Shown here in pieces: positions 31,031-33,947 of a stretch of DNA of 33,947 bases. The translations under genes were made by a program, and so were the position numbers. The notes beneath the pieces were generated by a model. It saw only the letters and a list, made by a program, of their open reading frames with translations. It had not been told where the DNA came from and did not search any database. This DNA comes from Streptomyces bambusae (GTDB lineage: Bacteria; Actinomycetota; Actinomycetes; Streptomycetales; Streptomycetaceae), in assembly GCF_019400985.1 (NCBI RefSeq), contig NZ_WTFF01000034.1, positions 1 through 33,947 of the forward strand. The letters are read 5' to 3'. Numbering within the stretch: the stretch's first letter is position 1; every line of letters begins with the position of its first letter.

Positions 31031-31516
31031 GCTCGGTCATATCGGCTTCTGTGCGTACCTTCCGCGTTCTCTGACTGCCGGCGCGGAAAGAACTCATCGG
31101 TCGTCACCCGCCTGCGGGGGCCGTTCGTGCGAAGCGGCCCGACCGGCGGCCGTTGACCACCACCCCTTGTGTACGGTGTCCACATTTGGGGGGTGTGGCG
31201 GTCCACGCCCCCCGAGTGATCATGCAGGAGCCTAGACGACGTAAGTGGATGCTGTCCACATTGCTGTCCAGGGGAGTGCTCCGCGGGGTGCGCGAGGCGG
31301 CGCGGGGCACCCGCTCCCCGGGGTGCGCCCGGGCATGCGCTCCCGGCGCATTCGGGCTGCCGTACGAGCGCTCCTTCCGGAGCGGGAAGCACCCCGGTGA
31401 AGTTCCCCAACTCGGTGACCAGGGCGGGAGCGTGCGGTCTAGCGTGGGTATCCGGTGATCAACACCGGATCTCGTCGAACATCGGGAGGTCCGGGCCCCA
31501 CGTACCGAGGACGCCG
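31031..31516. other. Intergenic region without a supported gene
   Basis: No reading frame here has family similarity. TGTCCACATT occurs twice (31178-31187 and 31253-31262), the second within GTGGATGCTGTCCAC, an imperfect inverted repeat. A possible weak promoter for the next gene is GTGACC (31415-31420) with TAGCGT (31440-31445), spacer 19 nt. Confidence 0.5.

Positions 31517-33947
<2,431 letters not shown>

Overview
The window is high-GC DNA with strong G/C third-position bias, many GTG/TTG starts and GGAGG-type ribosome sites. It carries two Hanks-type Ser/Thr kinases, an archease-RtcB pair, a CYP105-like P450 with a 3Fe-4S ferredoxin, and the first gene of a conservon-type system. All of this points to a Streptomyces or close actinomycete chromosome. 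I saw no tRNA, rRNA, CRISPR array, transposase or integrase. The last ~200 bases (30 C in a row, then C-rich debris) look like a low-quality contig end.

Layout. 1-2.9 kb: the end of an M23 peptidase, an SGNH hydrolase and a RomA/NAPE-PLD-like metallo-beta-lactamase protein. 2.7-8.0 kb: an accessory block bounded by a 46-bp perfect direct repeat taken from the 3' part of the MBL gene. It holds two paralogous proteins with an N-terminal P-loop, a GNAT-like domain and (in the intact copy) a C-terminal helical domain. One paralog has lost its 3' end. Between them is a secreted ricin-type lectin, and lectin and other gene debris lies around them. I do not recognise a described system here; this is the best candidate for something new. 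8.1-15.1 kb: a secreted Asp-box propeller protein, then a translationally coupled pair of soluble kinases, one ending in PQQ-like repeats and the other in TPR-like repeats.

15.2-17.1 kb: DUF1326, NrtS-like and DUF2182 genes. 17.4-19.1 kb: an acyl-ACP desaturase behind a palindromic operator, a THEP1-type NTPase remnant and a PEBP-family protein. 19.1-21.9 kb: protein repair (PIMT) next to RNA repair (archease and RtcB). 22.0-26.2 kb: a compact divergent cluster (ferredoxin + P450 versus SABATH-type methyltransferase + MFS exporter) around a promoter region with repeated GAACGCAAC-type elements, probably a small specialised-metabolite or detoxification unit.

26.3-30.0 kb: a persulfide/sulfite detoxification locus resembling the staphylococcal cst operon. 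It has a CstB-like dioxygenase-rhodanese fusion, a membrane rhodanese, a TauE/SafE exporter and a CsoR-family repressor lacking the copper-binding His, with several ATACCCC/GGGGTAT operators. 30.0-30.9 kb: a DUF4287 protein and a RibD-C/DHFR-like reductase. 31.5 kb to the end: a CvnA-like membrane ATPase sensor running off the window.
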